Source of the DNA: Methylomarinum sp965277025
Lineage (GTDB): Bacteria > Pseudomonadota > Gammaproteobacteria > Methylococcales > Methylomonadaceae
Assembly: GCA_965277025.1 (NCBI GenBank)
Contig: OZ255706.1
Span: 868,001 to 932,000, forward strand
Length of the DNA: 64,000 nt
Direction: 5' to 3'
The translations under genes were made by a program, and so were the position numbers. Below, piece by piece: positions 42,182-51,122 of this stretch (positions within the stretch are counted from its first letter, which is position 1; each line of letters starts with the position of its first letter). The notes beneath the pieces were generated by a model that saw nothing but the letters and a program-made list of their open reading frames with translations, was not told the DNA's origin and made no database searches.

Positions 42182-45100
42182 ATGACAAAAAATTTCAGCC
42201 CGAAAAAACTCATCGAAGTCGCCTTGCCGCTGGACGACATCAATGCCGCCGCCTCACGGGAAAAATCCATTCGTCACGGCCACCCATCTACCTTACATCT
42301 GTGGTGGGCGCGCCGGCCACTGGCAGCAGCAAGAGCGGTGATTTTTGCACAAATGGTCAATGATCCCTGTTACCAGCAGGGCGAAGGCTTCAAATATGGT
42401 GTCAATAAAAAAGAAGCGGAAATCAAGCGGGAAAAACTGTTTGCCATTATTCGTGATCTGGTGAAGTGGGAAAACACCAATAATGAAGAGGTTCTGAATC
42501 GCGCTCGTGAAGCCATCAAGCAAAGCTGGCGCGAGACCTGTGAGCTGAACAAGAACCACCTGCAGGCTGATGAGCTGTTTAATCCCGACAAACTGCCCGC
42601 CTTTCACGACCCTTTTGCCGGTGGTGGCGCCATTCCACTGGAAGCTCAGCGCCTGGGGCTGGAAGCTTACGCCAGTGACTTGAATCCAGTAGCGGTGATG
42701 ATCAACAAGGCAATGATTGAAATACCGCCCAAGTTTGCAGGCCAGAAGCCTGTTGGTCCAGTACCTGCGAGCGATAAAGGAACAAAAAAATCCAATAAAG
42801 ATAGTTTTGAAGACTGGTCAGGCGCTAAAGGACTGGCCGAAGATGTGCGGCGCTATGGCCACTGGATGCGGGAAGAAGCCTATAAACGTATTGGCCATCT
42901 CTACCCCAAAATCAAGATTACCAAAGACATGGCAAAAGACCGGCCTGATCTTAAAGGCTATATCGGGCAGGAACTCACTGTCATTGCCTGGCTGTGGGCG
43001 AGAACGGTGAAAAGCCCCAATCCGGCCTTTAGTCAGGTGGATGTGCCATTGGCAAAAAGTTTTGTTCTATCCAGTAAAAGAGGCAAAGAGGCTTATATTG
43101 AGCCAATAATTGAAGGAAATAGCTATCGATTTGAAGTGCGAATTGGCGCCCCACCCAAAGAAGCTAAAACAGGTACCAAAGCTGCACGAGGAGCCAATTT
43201 CACTTGTTTGTTATCCCAATCGCCAATGGATGGAAAACATATCAAGGGTGAAGGTATGGCTGGCAGGATGGATGCCCGTTTAATGGTGATTGTAGCTGAA
43301 GGAAAGCGCGGGCGCGTTTACCTTTCCCCAACTATAGAGATGGAAGCTATCGCTAAACAAGCCAAGCCTGAGTGGAAACCTGAAACAGATATTCCGCCGG
43401 ATAAACGATCTATGTTTACGCCGTTATATGGTCTAACAAAGTTTGGTGACCTCTTCACCCCCCGCCAACTGGTTGCCCTGACTACCTTCTCAGACCTGGT
43501 GGCCGAGGCGCGCAACAAAGCCATCCAGGATGCCAAAGCCGCTGGCATGGCGGATGATGGACTCGGTATTGATGCCGGTGGCACAGGCGCAACGGCTTAC
43601 GGGGATGCCTTGGCGGTTTATTTGGGGTTTGTTTCTGACAAGGTATCTGATTATTGGTCATCTATTTGTAGCTGGAACTCATCATGTGAAACAATGAGAA
43701 ACACATTTGGCCGCCAAGCGATTCCAATGGTCTGGGACTACGCCGAAGCTAACCCGTTTTGCTCGTCTTCAGGCAATTGGATGGCGATGGTTGACTGGAC
43801 TTGGAAGGCCTTAGCTCACACTCCAGTAAATAGAACTGGAATGGCAACCCAGCAAGATGCCGCTAATCAAGAAGACAGTACAAATAAAGTGATTTCTACC
43901 GATCCACCTTATTATGACAATATCGGCTACGCGGATCTGTCCGACTTTTTCTATGTCTGGATGCGTAGGTCGTTACGCAGTATCTATCCCGATCTGTTTG
44001 CCACCATGGCCGTACCCAAAGCTGAGGAGCTGGTGGCCACGCCGTATCGTCATGGCAGCAAGGAAAAGGCAGAAACCTTTTTTCTGGATGGCATGACTCG
44101 TGCTATCCAGAATATGGCGGAAAAAGGTCATCCCGCTTTCCCGGTAACCATCTATTACGCCTTCAAGCAATCCGAAACCAAAGATGGCAGCACCTCCAAT
44201 ACCGGCTGGGAAACCTTTCTGGATGCCGTTATCCGTGCCGGTTTTTCCATTGATGGCACCTGGCCCATGCGTACCGAAATGGCCAATCGCATGATTGGTT
44301 CTGGTACCAATGCCCTCGCATCTTCTGTCGTATTGGTCTGCAAAAAACGCCACACCAACGCCGAGTCCATTTCCCGCCGTCAGTTCCAGCGTGAACTGCG
44401 CGAAAAAATGCCCGAAGCACTGGAGGCGATGATTGGCGGCGAAACCGGCCAGACCCCGATTGCGCCGGTCGACCTGGCCCAGGCCGCCATTGGCCCCGGC
44501 ATGGCGATCTATTCGCAATACGACAGTATTCTGGACGCCGATGGCAGCCGCATGAGCGTGCATGAGGCGCTTGTTTTGATTAACCGCGCCATTACCGATT
44601 ACCTCAACCCAGAATCCGGCAGTTTCGATGCTGATACCCAGTTCTGCTCTGGCTGGTTCGACCAGTACGGCTGGAGCAGCGGCGCCTTCGGTGAGGCCGA
44701 TACGCTTGCTCGCGCCAAGGGCACTTCGGTCGATGGCGTTCATGATGCAGGGGTTATCGAATCGGGTGGCGGCAAGGTCAAGTTATTCAAATGGCAAGAA
44801 TACCCCACCGATTGGGATCCCAAAGCCGATAATCGCACCCCGGTCTGGGAGGCCGCTCATCAACTGATTCGCGCCTTGAATCAACAGGGGGAATCAGCAG
44901 CCGGTGCATTGCTGGCCAGAATGCCCGAACGCGGCGAATCCATCCGTCAGTTGGCGTATCATTTATATACCTTGTGTGAGCGCAAAGGCTGGGCGGAAGA
45001 CGCTCGCGCTTATAACGAACTGATTGGCGCCTGGCATGCGATTGTAGCGGCTTCATTGGAGGCAGGGATTCGTGGTGATCAGGGTGATCTATTTTCATAA
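42182..45100 (+). CDS. DUF1156-domain DNA methyltransferase
   Basis: The 972-aa protein begins with the DUF1156 signature (LIEVALPLDDINAAASREKS, then HLWWARRPLAAARA). SAM motif I is DPFAGGGAIPLEAQRLG near residue 142. The catalytic STDPPYYDNIGYADLSDFF, near residue 573, is a DPPY motif of N6-adenine or N4-cytosine methylases. AAGGGA lies 8 nt upstream, overlapping the ptuB end. In defence islands it should mark host DNA while the helicase and ATPases act on unmarked DNA. The recognition site is unknown. Full length. Confidence 0.9.
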   Translation: MTKNFSPKKLIEVALPLDDINAAASREKSIRHGHPSTLHLWWARRPLAAARAVIFAQMVNDPCYQQGEGFKYGVNKKEAEIKREKLFAIIRDLVKWENTNNEEVLNRAREAIKQSWRETCELNKNHLQADELFNPDKLPAFHDPFAGGGAIPLEAQRLGLEAYASDLNPVAVMINKAMIEIPPKFAGQKPVGPVPASDKGTKKSNKDSFEDWSGAKGLAEDVRRYGHWMREEAYKRIGHLYPKIKITKDMAKDRPDLKGYIGQELTVIAWLWARTVKSPNPAFSQVDVPLAKSFVLSSKRGKEAYIEPIIEGNSYRFEVRIGAPPKEAKTGTKAARGANFTCLLSQSPMDGKHIKGEGMAGRMDARLMVIVAEGKRGRVYLSPTIEMEAIAKQAKPEWKPETDIPPDKRSMFTPLYGLTKFGDLFTPRQLVALTTFSDLVAEARNKAIQDAKAAGMADDGLGIDAGGTGATAYGDALAVYLGFVSDKVSDYWSSICSWNSSCETMRNTFGRQAIPMVWDYAEANPFCSSSGNWMAMVDWTWKALAHTPVNRTGMATQQDAANQEDSTNKVISTDPPYYDNIGYADLSDFFYVWMRRSLRSIYPDLFATMAVPKAEELVATPYRHGSKEKAETFFLDGMTRAIQNMAEKGHPAFPVTIYYAFKQSETKDGSTSNTGWETFLDAVIRAGFSIDGTWPMRTEMANRMIGSGTNALASSVVLVCKKRHTNAESISRRQFQRELREKMPEALEAMIGGETGQTPIAPVDLAQAAIGPGMAIYSQYDSILDADGSRMSVHEALVLINRAITDYLNPESGSFDADTQFCSGWFDQYGWSSGAFGEADTLARAKGTSVDGVHDAGVIESGGGKVKLFKWQEYPTDWDPKADNRTPVWEAAHQLIRALNQQGESAAGALLARMPERGESIRQLAYHLYTLCERKGWAEDARAYNELIGAWHAIVAASLEAGIRGDQGDLFS

Positions 45101-45112
45101 CGGTAACAGGCG

Positions 45113-46195
45113 ATGATTAGAAATTTACAATTACGCAACTTTACCGCGTTTGAACAAGCGGATTTGCAGTTTTCGCCAGGGTTAAATGTGATTATCGGCG
45201 AGAATGGTACGGGTAAAACACATTTGCTGAAGTTGGGCTATTTATTTTCCAATGCCTGGCCTCGGTTAGCCAAGGAGCCAAATGTAGCCAAAAAACATAT
45301 CGAAAATTATTTTTCCTTGCATCTGAAGCAACTATTTAAACCAGATAAAATTGGCAGCCTGGCTAACAGTGAGAGCGACGGTAAGAGTATGGTTTTTGGA
45401 CGATGTATTCCTTTTCAGAGCTTACAGGATTCCTCATATCTTGATGAAGTTGATTGGAAATTTTCATTTTCCAAGCTCGCCAAGGAAAATATCGGCATTG
45501 AAAGTTTTTGTATTGACCTTAAAGATGATGACAGTTGTGGAAAAGCCGTTTATTTACCAGCCAAAGAAATGCTTTCTTTTTTTGAAGGCTTCTTGGCTTT
45601 GTATACAAAACGTGAAATAGCCATGGATGAAACCTACCATGATCTTGCGTTAAATTTATCGATGCCAAAATTAAAAAATATTCCTGAATTTTTAGTAGAT
45701 GCTTTGCAAGATTTGGCCGAAGATATTGGCGGCGCTTTGGAATTGGACGGCGGTAAATTTTATCTGGTTGCTAATGGCAAAAAGCGCAGGGAAATTACTT
45801 TGGTCGCAGAAGGTATCAGAAAGCTGGCAACCTTGAGGCATTTGATAGAAAACGGCAGCCTGGAACGGGGCGATACCTTGTTTTGGGATGAGCCTGAAAG
45901 TAATTTGAATCCAAAGTTGATCAAGGATGTTGCAGCAGCGCTACTATTTTTATGTAAGAACGGTATTCAGGTAGTTGTTGCTACCCACAGCCTGTTCTTG
46001 TTGCGGGAGTTAGAAATTCTTGCCGCTCAAGAGGACTATAAAAGTTTGCCACAACGCTATTTTGCATTGGAAAAAACATCATCAGGTATTCAAGTTCACC
46101 AAGGTGATACGGTAGACGAAATAGACCCTTTAGTTTTGTTGGATGAAGATTTGGAACAGTCAGATCGCTTTATGTCGATAGGTAATGAGCAATGA
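45113..46195 (+). CDS. ABC-type AAA ATPase paired with a nuclease-like protein
   Basis: The 360-aa protein begins MIRNLQLRNFTAFEQADLQF like RecF/OLD-type ATPases. Walker A GENGTGKTHLLK lies near 29, signature-like AEGIRKLATL, Walker B LFWDEPESNLNP near 258 and VVVATHSLFLLREL near 290. It has no TOPRIM domain, so is not OLD or Gabija GajA. It starts 12 bp after the methylase and overlaps the next gene by 4 bp (ATGA), which implies a complex with that protein. Likely role: sensor ATPase gating the nuclease. This is inferred from analogous two-gene systems. Confidence 0.8.
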   Translation: MIRNLQLRNFTAFEQADLQFSPGLNVIIGENGTGKTHLLKLGYLFSNAWPRLAKEPNVAKKHIENYFSLHLKQLFKPDKIGSLANSESDGKSMVFGRCIPFQSLQDSSYLDEVDWKFSFSKLAKENIGIESFCIDLKDDDSCGKAVYLPAKEMLSFFEGFLALYTKREIAMDETYHDLALNLSMPKLKNIPEFLVDALQDLAEDIGGALELDGGKFYLVANGKKRREITLVAEGIRKLATLRHLIENGSLERGDTLFWDEPESNLNPKLIKDVAAALLFLCKNGIQVVVATHSLFLLRELEILAAQEDYKSLPQRYFALEKTSSGIQVHQGDTVDEIDPLVLLDEDLEQSDRFMSIGNEQ

Positions 46196-46701
46196 CGACT
46201 TTATCCGAGGGAAATTTGCAATTTATTTTTAACGGGACTGCTCAAGCCAGTAAATATGACGATTGGTCTTTTTACCGAAATCAGTTTCAGCGTGTCTGTG
46301 GTTCCTCCAAGGCGGTGGATATGATTTGCATAGAAAACGATACAACATGGTTAATTGAAATTAAGGATTATCGGCAACATAGACGAACTAAACCGATAGA
46401 TTTAGGTAAAGAGGTTGCCATTAAAGTGAGGGATACCCTGGCCGGGTTGGTTGCCGCTCGCTGTAATGCCAATGATGCAGATGAAAAAGCTTTTGCTAAC
46501 AAAGCATTGCGCAATCATCGCCTCAAGGTGGTATTACATTTAGAACAGCCTAAAATGCATTCAAAATTATTTCCCAGGGTCATTGACCCTGCTTCAGTAA
46601 AACAAAAACTAAAAAGGTTGTTGAAGGCAATCGACTCCCATCCAGTGATTGCCGAACAAAATACAATCACCACAAATATAGCTTGGTCAGTGACAGGATA
46701 G
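46192..46701 (+). CDS. Small PD-(D/E)XK nuclease-like protein
   Basis: A 169-aa protein. The segment AVDMICIENDTTWLIEIKDY places Asp43, Glu56 and Lys58 in the order of the PD-(D/E)XK core (D, 12 residues, E-x-K), with hydrophobic strands on both sides. The rest is helical and basic (FANKALRNHRLKVVLHLEQ). I recognise no named family. Tight coupling to the ABC ATPase before it and a 4-bp gap to the DUF499 gene after it suggest it is the nuclease of the locus. Confidence 0.65.
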   Translation: MTTLSEGNLQFIFNGTAQASKYDDWSFYRNQFQRVCGSSKAVDMICIENDTTWLIEIKDYRQHRRTKPIDLGKEVAIKVRDTLAGLVAARCNANDADEKAFANKALRNHRLKVVLHLEQPKMHSKLFPRVIDPASVKQKLKRLLKAIDSHPVIAEQNTITTNIAWSVTG

Positions 46702-46705
46702 AACC

Positions 46706-49525
46706 ATGAGCATCAAACCCTGGCGAGAAATCGCCAAACCGCATAAGGATGTACTGGAAGGTACCTTTAAACAATCAGAATTTGCCGCAGATATTAGCCA
46801 GGTCGCTGCCGGAAAAGCGACCGAAGTATATCAGGATGCTGAAAAGTTTTTTGCCCGGACGTTTATTACCGAAGGGATGCGTTTGTTATTAACGTCGGTC
46901 GTGCAGCGTTTAACAGGTCAGGGCGGCGATCCCGTCATCCAGTTACAGACCGCGTTTGGTGGTGGTAAGACCCATACCATGCTGGCTGTGTTTCATTTGG
47001 CTTCACGCCATGTCAACACTAATAAACTGGCTGGCATCCCACCCATTTTGGATGAAGCGGGTATTGCGGAATTACCCCAGGCACATGTCGCCATTCTGGA
47101 TGGTATTAGACTGTCGCCAAGTCAGCCGCAAATTTATGATGGCTTGCAGGTGAATACTTTATGGGGTGAGTTGGCCTGGCAATTGTTGGGTAAACAAGGT
47201 TATGAATTGGTTCAGGATGCCGATCGGGATGGTACATCGCCGGGTAAAGAGGTATTGATCGAATTGCTGAACATGGCCGCGCCTTGCGTGATTTTAATCG
47301 ACGAATTGGTGGCCTTCATTCGCCAGTTTGAGCCGGGGCAACATTATCAGGCAGGAACTTTTGATAGTAATATCTCCTTTATCCAGGCATTGACTGAAGC
47401 CTTGAAAGCTGTGCCTAATACCTTGTTATTGGCATCATTGCCGGAATCCGACATGGAAGTCGGTGGTGTGATGGGGCAGCGCACCTTGAATTCACTGGAA
47501 AAATATTTTGCCCGTGTCGAGTCAGTCTGGAAACCAGTCGCTACTGAAGAGGCTTTTGAAATTGTGCGTCGACGTTTGTTTGATACCGTGGGTGATACCT
47601 CGGAATTAGATCGCGTGTGTCAGCAATTTTCAGACCTGTATCGTCAGTATGACAATAAGTTTCCCACCGAAACTCAAAACAACCATTACCAGGAGCGTTT
47701 ACGCCAGTCTTATCCGATACATCCGGAAATTTTTGATCGGCTTTATGAGGACTGGTCAACTCTGGATAAATTTCAGCGCACTCGCGGGGTGCTGCAGTAT
47801 ATGGCCATTGTGATTCATCGGTTGTGGAATTCCGATAATCGCGATGCTTTGATTATGCCGGGTTCCATTCCTTTGGATGATAGTAATGTGCGTAACAAAA
47901 GCATTCATTATTTGCCCCAGGGCTGGGAGCCGGTGATTGAAAAAGAAATTGATGGTGTTCGTTCAGAACCTTATGACATTGACTCTGAAGATACACGCTT
48001 TGGCAGTGTGCATGCCGCAAAAAGAACAGCTCGTACTATTTTTTTAGGCAGTGCGCCGTCTACTTCCGAACAAATAGTGCGTGGCGTTAAAGTTGAGCAT
48101 GTATTGCTGGGCTGTGTTCAGCCAGGGCAGACTATCGGGGTCTATGAGGATGTGTTAAAGCGCTTGCGTGACCGGTTGCATTATTTGTATGCAGAAGAAG
48201 ACCGGTTCTGGTTCGACACGAAGCCCAATTTGCGTCGGGAGATGGAAAGTCGCAAGCAAAAAATAAATGACAGGGAAGAACTGCAACCGCTATTGAAAGA
48301 TCGTGTGTCTCGGATATTTGGTCGTAAACATTGCTTTGCAGGGATTCATGTGTTTACTCCTTCGGATGATGTGCCGGATGATTATGGTATCGGGCCGCGT
48401 CTGGTGGTATTGCCAGTCAAGCAGGCGGGTTATAGCCGTGGACCGAATAATATGGCATTTACCGCAGCGGAAAAAATTCTGCGTTATCGAGGAGAGCAAC
48501 CCAGGCAAAAACAAAACCGGTTGATTTTTCTGGCGGCGGATTTAGATGTGCTCAGTCGGTTGCGGGATCAGGCAAAGACTTTTTTGGCCTGGCAGTCTAT
48601 CGTTTCTGATATTGATAACGAGAAACTCAATCTTGATCTTTTCCAGGCAAAACAGGCCAAGCGGTATAAAGAGTCAGCCGAACAGTCTTTGCGGCAATTA
48701 GTGAGAGAAACTTATAAATGGCTTTTGTGTCCAGTTGAGGAATTTGTTAAGGGTAAACCCCAATTAGACTGGGAAGTGGTCAGTGTTTCACCCGCTGCGC
48801 AGAATCTTGTCCAGGAAATTGAGAATAAGTTAAAAGAAGAAGAATGGGTGATTTTTGAATGGTCGCCTATTCATTTGAAGCATTTATTGGAACAGTGGTA
48901 TTTCAAGGAAGGCGTGACGGAAATCAGCGCCATGAAGGTTTGGCAGGACTGCTGTCATTATCTGTATTTGCCTCGATTGATTAAGGATGATGTATTAAAA
49001 AACGCGATTGAACAGGGGCTTGAATCTGAAGATTTTTTTGGCTTTGCTACTGGCAAAGAGAATGAAAAGTATTTGGGCTTTGTGTTTGGCGGCAATACCA
49101 GTATCATCCTGGATGAGTCGTCATTATTGATAGAGGTTGATGCAGCGGCAGCCTATATGAACAGCATGAAATCCGCTTTTGTCGAGCCACCACAGTCAGG
49201 TGAAGACAAACAACGAATTCCGCAGGATTATCCACATTCAACAGAACCTACTTCACCGATATCCACACAGCATCTAAACGGAAAGCCGAAACGGCAATTC
49301 TATGGCACAATTGATTTAGACCCTGTCAAGGCAAAAATGGATTTTGCAATGATTGTCGATGAGGTGGTGGAGCTATTTACATCGAAGCTTGGTGTTGATG
49401 TGACTATTTCTGTTGAAATACAAGCCAAATCAAAAGAAGAGTTTAATGAAGCAATGCAACGTACGATTAAGGAAAATTGTAATGTTTTGAGATTTAATCA
49501 TGCTGAATTTGAAGACGGCGAGTAA
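46706..49525 (+). CDS. DUF499-family ATPase
   Basis: The 939-aa protein has the DUF499 start (KPWREIAKPHKDVLEGTF, then SEFAADISQV). Walker A is QTAFGGGKTHTML near residue 84 and Walker B CVILIDELVAF near 195. A conserved VVLPVKQAGYSRG-type block lies further on, and a short C-terminal domain (YGTIDLDPVKAKMDFAMI) follows a Ser/Pro linker. DUF499 ATPases occur beside DUF1156 methylases in predicted defence loci; their mechanism is not known to me. It is the last gene of the island. Confidence 0.88.
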   Translation: MSIKPWREIAKPHKDVLEGTFKQSEFAADISQVAAGKATEVYQDAEKFFARTFITEGMRLLLTSVVQRLTGQGGDPVIQLQTAFGGGKTHTMLAVFHLASRHVNTNKLAGIPPILDEAGIAELPQAHVAILDGIRLSPSQPQIYDGLQVNTLWGELAWQLLGKQGYELVQDADRDGTSPGKEVLIELLNMAAPCVILIDELVAFIRQFEPGQHYQAGTFDSNISFIQALTEALKAVPNTLLLASLPESDMEVGGVMGQRTLNSLEKYFARVESVWKPVATEEAFEIVRRRLFDTVGDTSELDRVCQQFSDLYRQYDNKFPTETQNNHYQERLRQSYPIHPEIFDRLYEDWSTLDKFQRTRGVLQYMAIVIHRLWNSDNRDALIMPGSIPLDDSNVRNKSIHYLPQGWEPVIEKEIDGVRSEPYDIDSEDTRFGSVHAAKRTARTIFLGSAPSTSEQIVRGVKVEHVLLGCVQPGQTIGVYEDVLKRLRDRLHYLYAEEDRFWFDTKPNLRREMESRKQKINDREELQPLLKDRVSRIFGRKHCFAGIHVFTPSDDVPDDYGIGPRLVVLPVKQAGYSRGPNNMAFTAAEKILRYRGEQPRQKQNRLIFLAADLDVLSRLRDQAKTFLAWQSIVSDIDNEKLNLDLFQAKQAKRYKESAEQSLRQLVRETYKWLLCPVEEFVKGKPQLDWEVVSVSPAAQNLVQEIENKLKEEEWVIFEWSPIHLKHLLEQWYFKEGVTEISAMKVWQDCCHYLYLPRLIKDDVLKNAIEQGLESEDFFGFATGKENEKYLGFVFGGNTSIILDESSLLIEVDAAAAYMNSMKSAFVEPPQSGEDKQRIPQDYPHSTEPTSPISTQHLNGKPKRQFYGTIDLDPVKAKMDFAMIVDEVVELFTSKLGVDVTISVEIQAKSKEEFNEAMQRTIKENCNVLRFNHAEFEDGE

Positions 49526-49551
49526 TTTTCAAACGAATATATAAATTACTC

Positions 49552-49589
49552 CAAAAGTTCTCGTGGTCTATGCTAAGCGAGAGCTTTTG
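49552..49589 (+). terminator. Hairpin after the DUF499 gene
   Basis: Arms CAAAAGTTCTCG and CGAGAGCTTTTG pair over 12 bp with one G-T wobble and a 14-nt loop, 27 bp after the stop. The T-rich part lies in the arm, not after it, so termination efficiency is doubtful. It may work in both directions. Confidence 0.4.
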
Positions 49590-49723
49590 TGTACATCATG
49601 TCAGGGAGACGAAAAACTTTTGACCAAATTGACTTTGCTTTTAAACTTCTAATATCGTGAGGTCGCCAATTCAGGTTTTTTGCAATAAAGCAGAAGCAGA
49701 GGAATGGAAGGTAGAGATCAAAA

Positions 49724-49800
49724 TGGCGCGCCCGAGAGGATTCGAACCTCTGGCCTCAGCCTCCGGAGGGCTGCGCTCTATCCAGCTGAGCTACGGGCGC
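49724..49800 (-). tRNA. tRNA-Arg (anticodon CCG)
   Basis: 77 nt with encoded CCA. The acceptor stem GCGCCCG pairs with CGGGCGC. D-arm GCTCAGCTGGATAGAGC; anticodon stem CAGCC/GGCTG with loop CTCCGGA, giving CCG, which reads CGG arginine codons; T-arm AGAGGTTCGAATCCTCT. Its 3' end faces the defence island, the classical side for integration, but no second copy of the tRNA end and no integrase were found. Confidence 0.97.
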
Positions 49801-49879
49801 GTGGTGGACTGCAAATTATACCCAACTTTTTTAGAGCTGTCTTGAAATCATTGTTGTCGAGCTGAGTTATAATGATCTG

Positions 49880-51016
49880 ATGACAGCTTCCATACCGCTA
49901 GGCCTTTATATTCATATTCCCTGGTGTATTCAAAAATGCCCTTATTGTGATTTTAATTCGCATGCTGTGAAGGAGGGTTTGCCGGAATCAGCTTATGTGG
50001 ACAGGTTGCTGGCGGATCTTGAACGGGATTTGAATTTACTCGATGGAAGCAGATCGGTTCAGTCTGTTTTTATCGGTGGCGGTACGCCCAGTCTGTTTTC
50101 TCCTGAAGCGATTGATCGATTGTTACATAACAGTCAGAAGTTGATTTCATTTTCCAGCACCGTGGAAGTGACCATGGAAGCCAATCCTGGCACTTTTGAA
50201 AGTCAGAAATTTGCCGAATTCCACGCGTTGGGCATCAATCGCTTGTCGATCGGTATCCAGAGTTTTCAGGATGAACAGTTAAAAAAACTGGGACGGGTGC
50301 ATAATGCTAAGGAAGCGTGGACAGCGATAGATATGGCGCAAAAGGCAGGATTCGACAATATCAATCTGGATTTGATGTTTGGTTTGCCGGAGCAGACAGA
50401 AGCCGAAGCTTTGGCGGATATCGAAACAGCTGTTTCATTCAATACGAATCATTTGTCTTTTTATCAGTTGACGCTGGAGCCTAACACGCTGTTTTATCGG
50501 TATCCACCGCCGTTGCCGGAACATGATACGCTTTACCAGATTCAGAAAAATTGTCAGCAGTATTTGATGGATGCAAGTGTTCAGCAATACGAAATTTCCG
50601 CCTACAGCAAGCCGGGTAAGGAATGCCGGCATAATCTGAATTATTGGCGTTTTGGTGATTATTTAGGATTAGGTGCGGGAGCGCACGGTAAAATCAGTCG
50701 TCACTTGCCTGATGACATTATTCGCACACAAAAAGCAAAAAATCCCCGTCAATATCTGCAGCGCGATGAGGCCGGAAGTCGCCATCAGATCACACGACAG
50801 GATTTGCCGCTGGAGTTTATGATGAACCAGCTACGCTTGAAACAGGGCTTTGAGCTGAGTGATTTTCAACATCGAACCGGTTTGTCGCTGACACAACTAG
50901 AGCCGGCTTTGTCTCAGTGTGTCGAAAAAGGGTTATTGAAAATCAAGCGGCAACGGGTTTTTTGTACAGATAAAGGCCGGGATTTTCTGGACGAAGTATT
51001 GGCCATGTTTGTTTAG
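49880..51016 (+). CDS. hemW: Radical SAM heme chaperone HemW
   Basis: The 378-aa protein has the radical-SAM cluster motif CIQKCPYC near residue 16, then FIGGGTPSLF, RLSIGIQSFQ and NLDLMFGLPEQT. The HemW-type C-terminal winged domain has YWRFGDYLGLGAGAHGKI and FMMNQLRLKQGF. Length and motifs fit HemW (heme trafficking) rather than the longer coproporphyrinogen oxidase HemN. It is likely transcribed on its own from the gap after the tRNA. Confidence 0.92.
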   Translation: MTASIPLGLYIHIPWCIQKCPYCDFNSHAVKEGLPESAYVDRLLADLERDLNLLDGSRSVQSVFIGGGTPSLFSPEAIDRLLHNSQKLISFSSTVEVTMEANPGTFESQKFAEFHALGINRLSIGIQSFQDEQLKKLGRVHNAKEAWTAIDMAQKAGFDNINLDLMFGLPEQTEAEALADIETAVSFNTNHLSFYQLTLEPNTLFYRYPPPLPEHDTLYQIQKNCQQYLMDASVQQYEISAYSKPGKECRHNLNYWRFGDYLGLGAGAHGKISRHLPDDIIRTQKAKNPRQYLQRDEAGSRHQITRQDLPLEFMMNQLRLKQGFELSDFQHRTGLSLTQLEPALSQCVEKGLLKIKRQRVFCTDKGRDFLDEVLAMFV

Positions 51017-51122
51017 GAGCTGATGTTACGCATCGATCTGAAGAAATGATTGATAATGGACAAACAAAGTGTTTTCGGTAGGGGGGAATTCGCCGTAAGG
51101 TAATCCACTGTTTTGAGGCGGG

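Noticed and set aside
33963..49525. DISARM or BREX system
   Set aside because: No DrmA, DrmB or DrmC and no PglZ, BrxL or BrxC-type gene is visible. The methylase carries DUF1156, and a DUF499 ATPase is present instead.
29617..49800. Integrative element inserted at tRNA-Arg
   Set aside because: The tRNA 3' end faces the island, but I found no integrase gene and no repeated tRNA end on the left side by eye.
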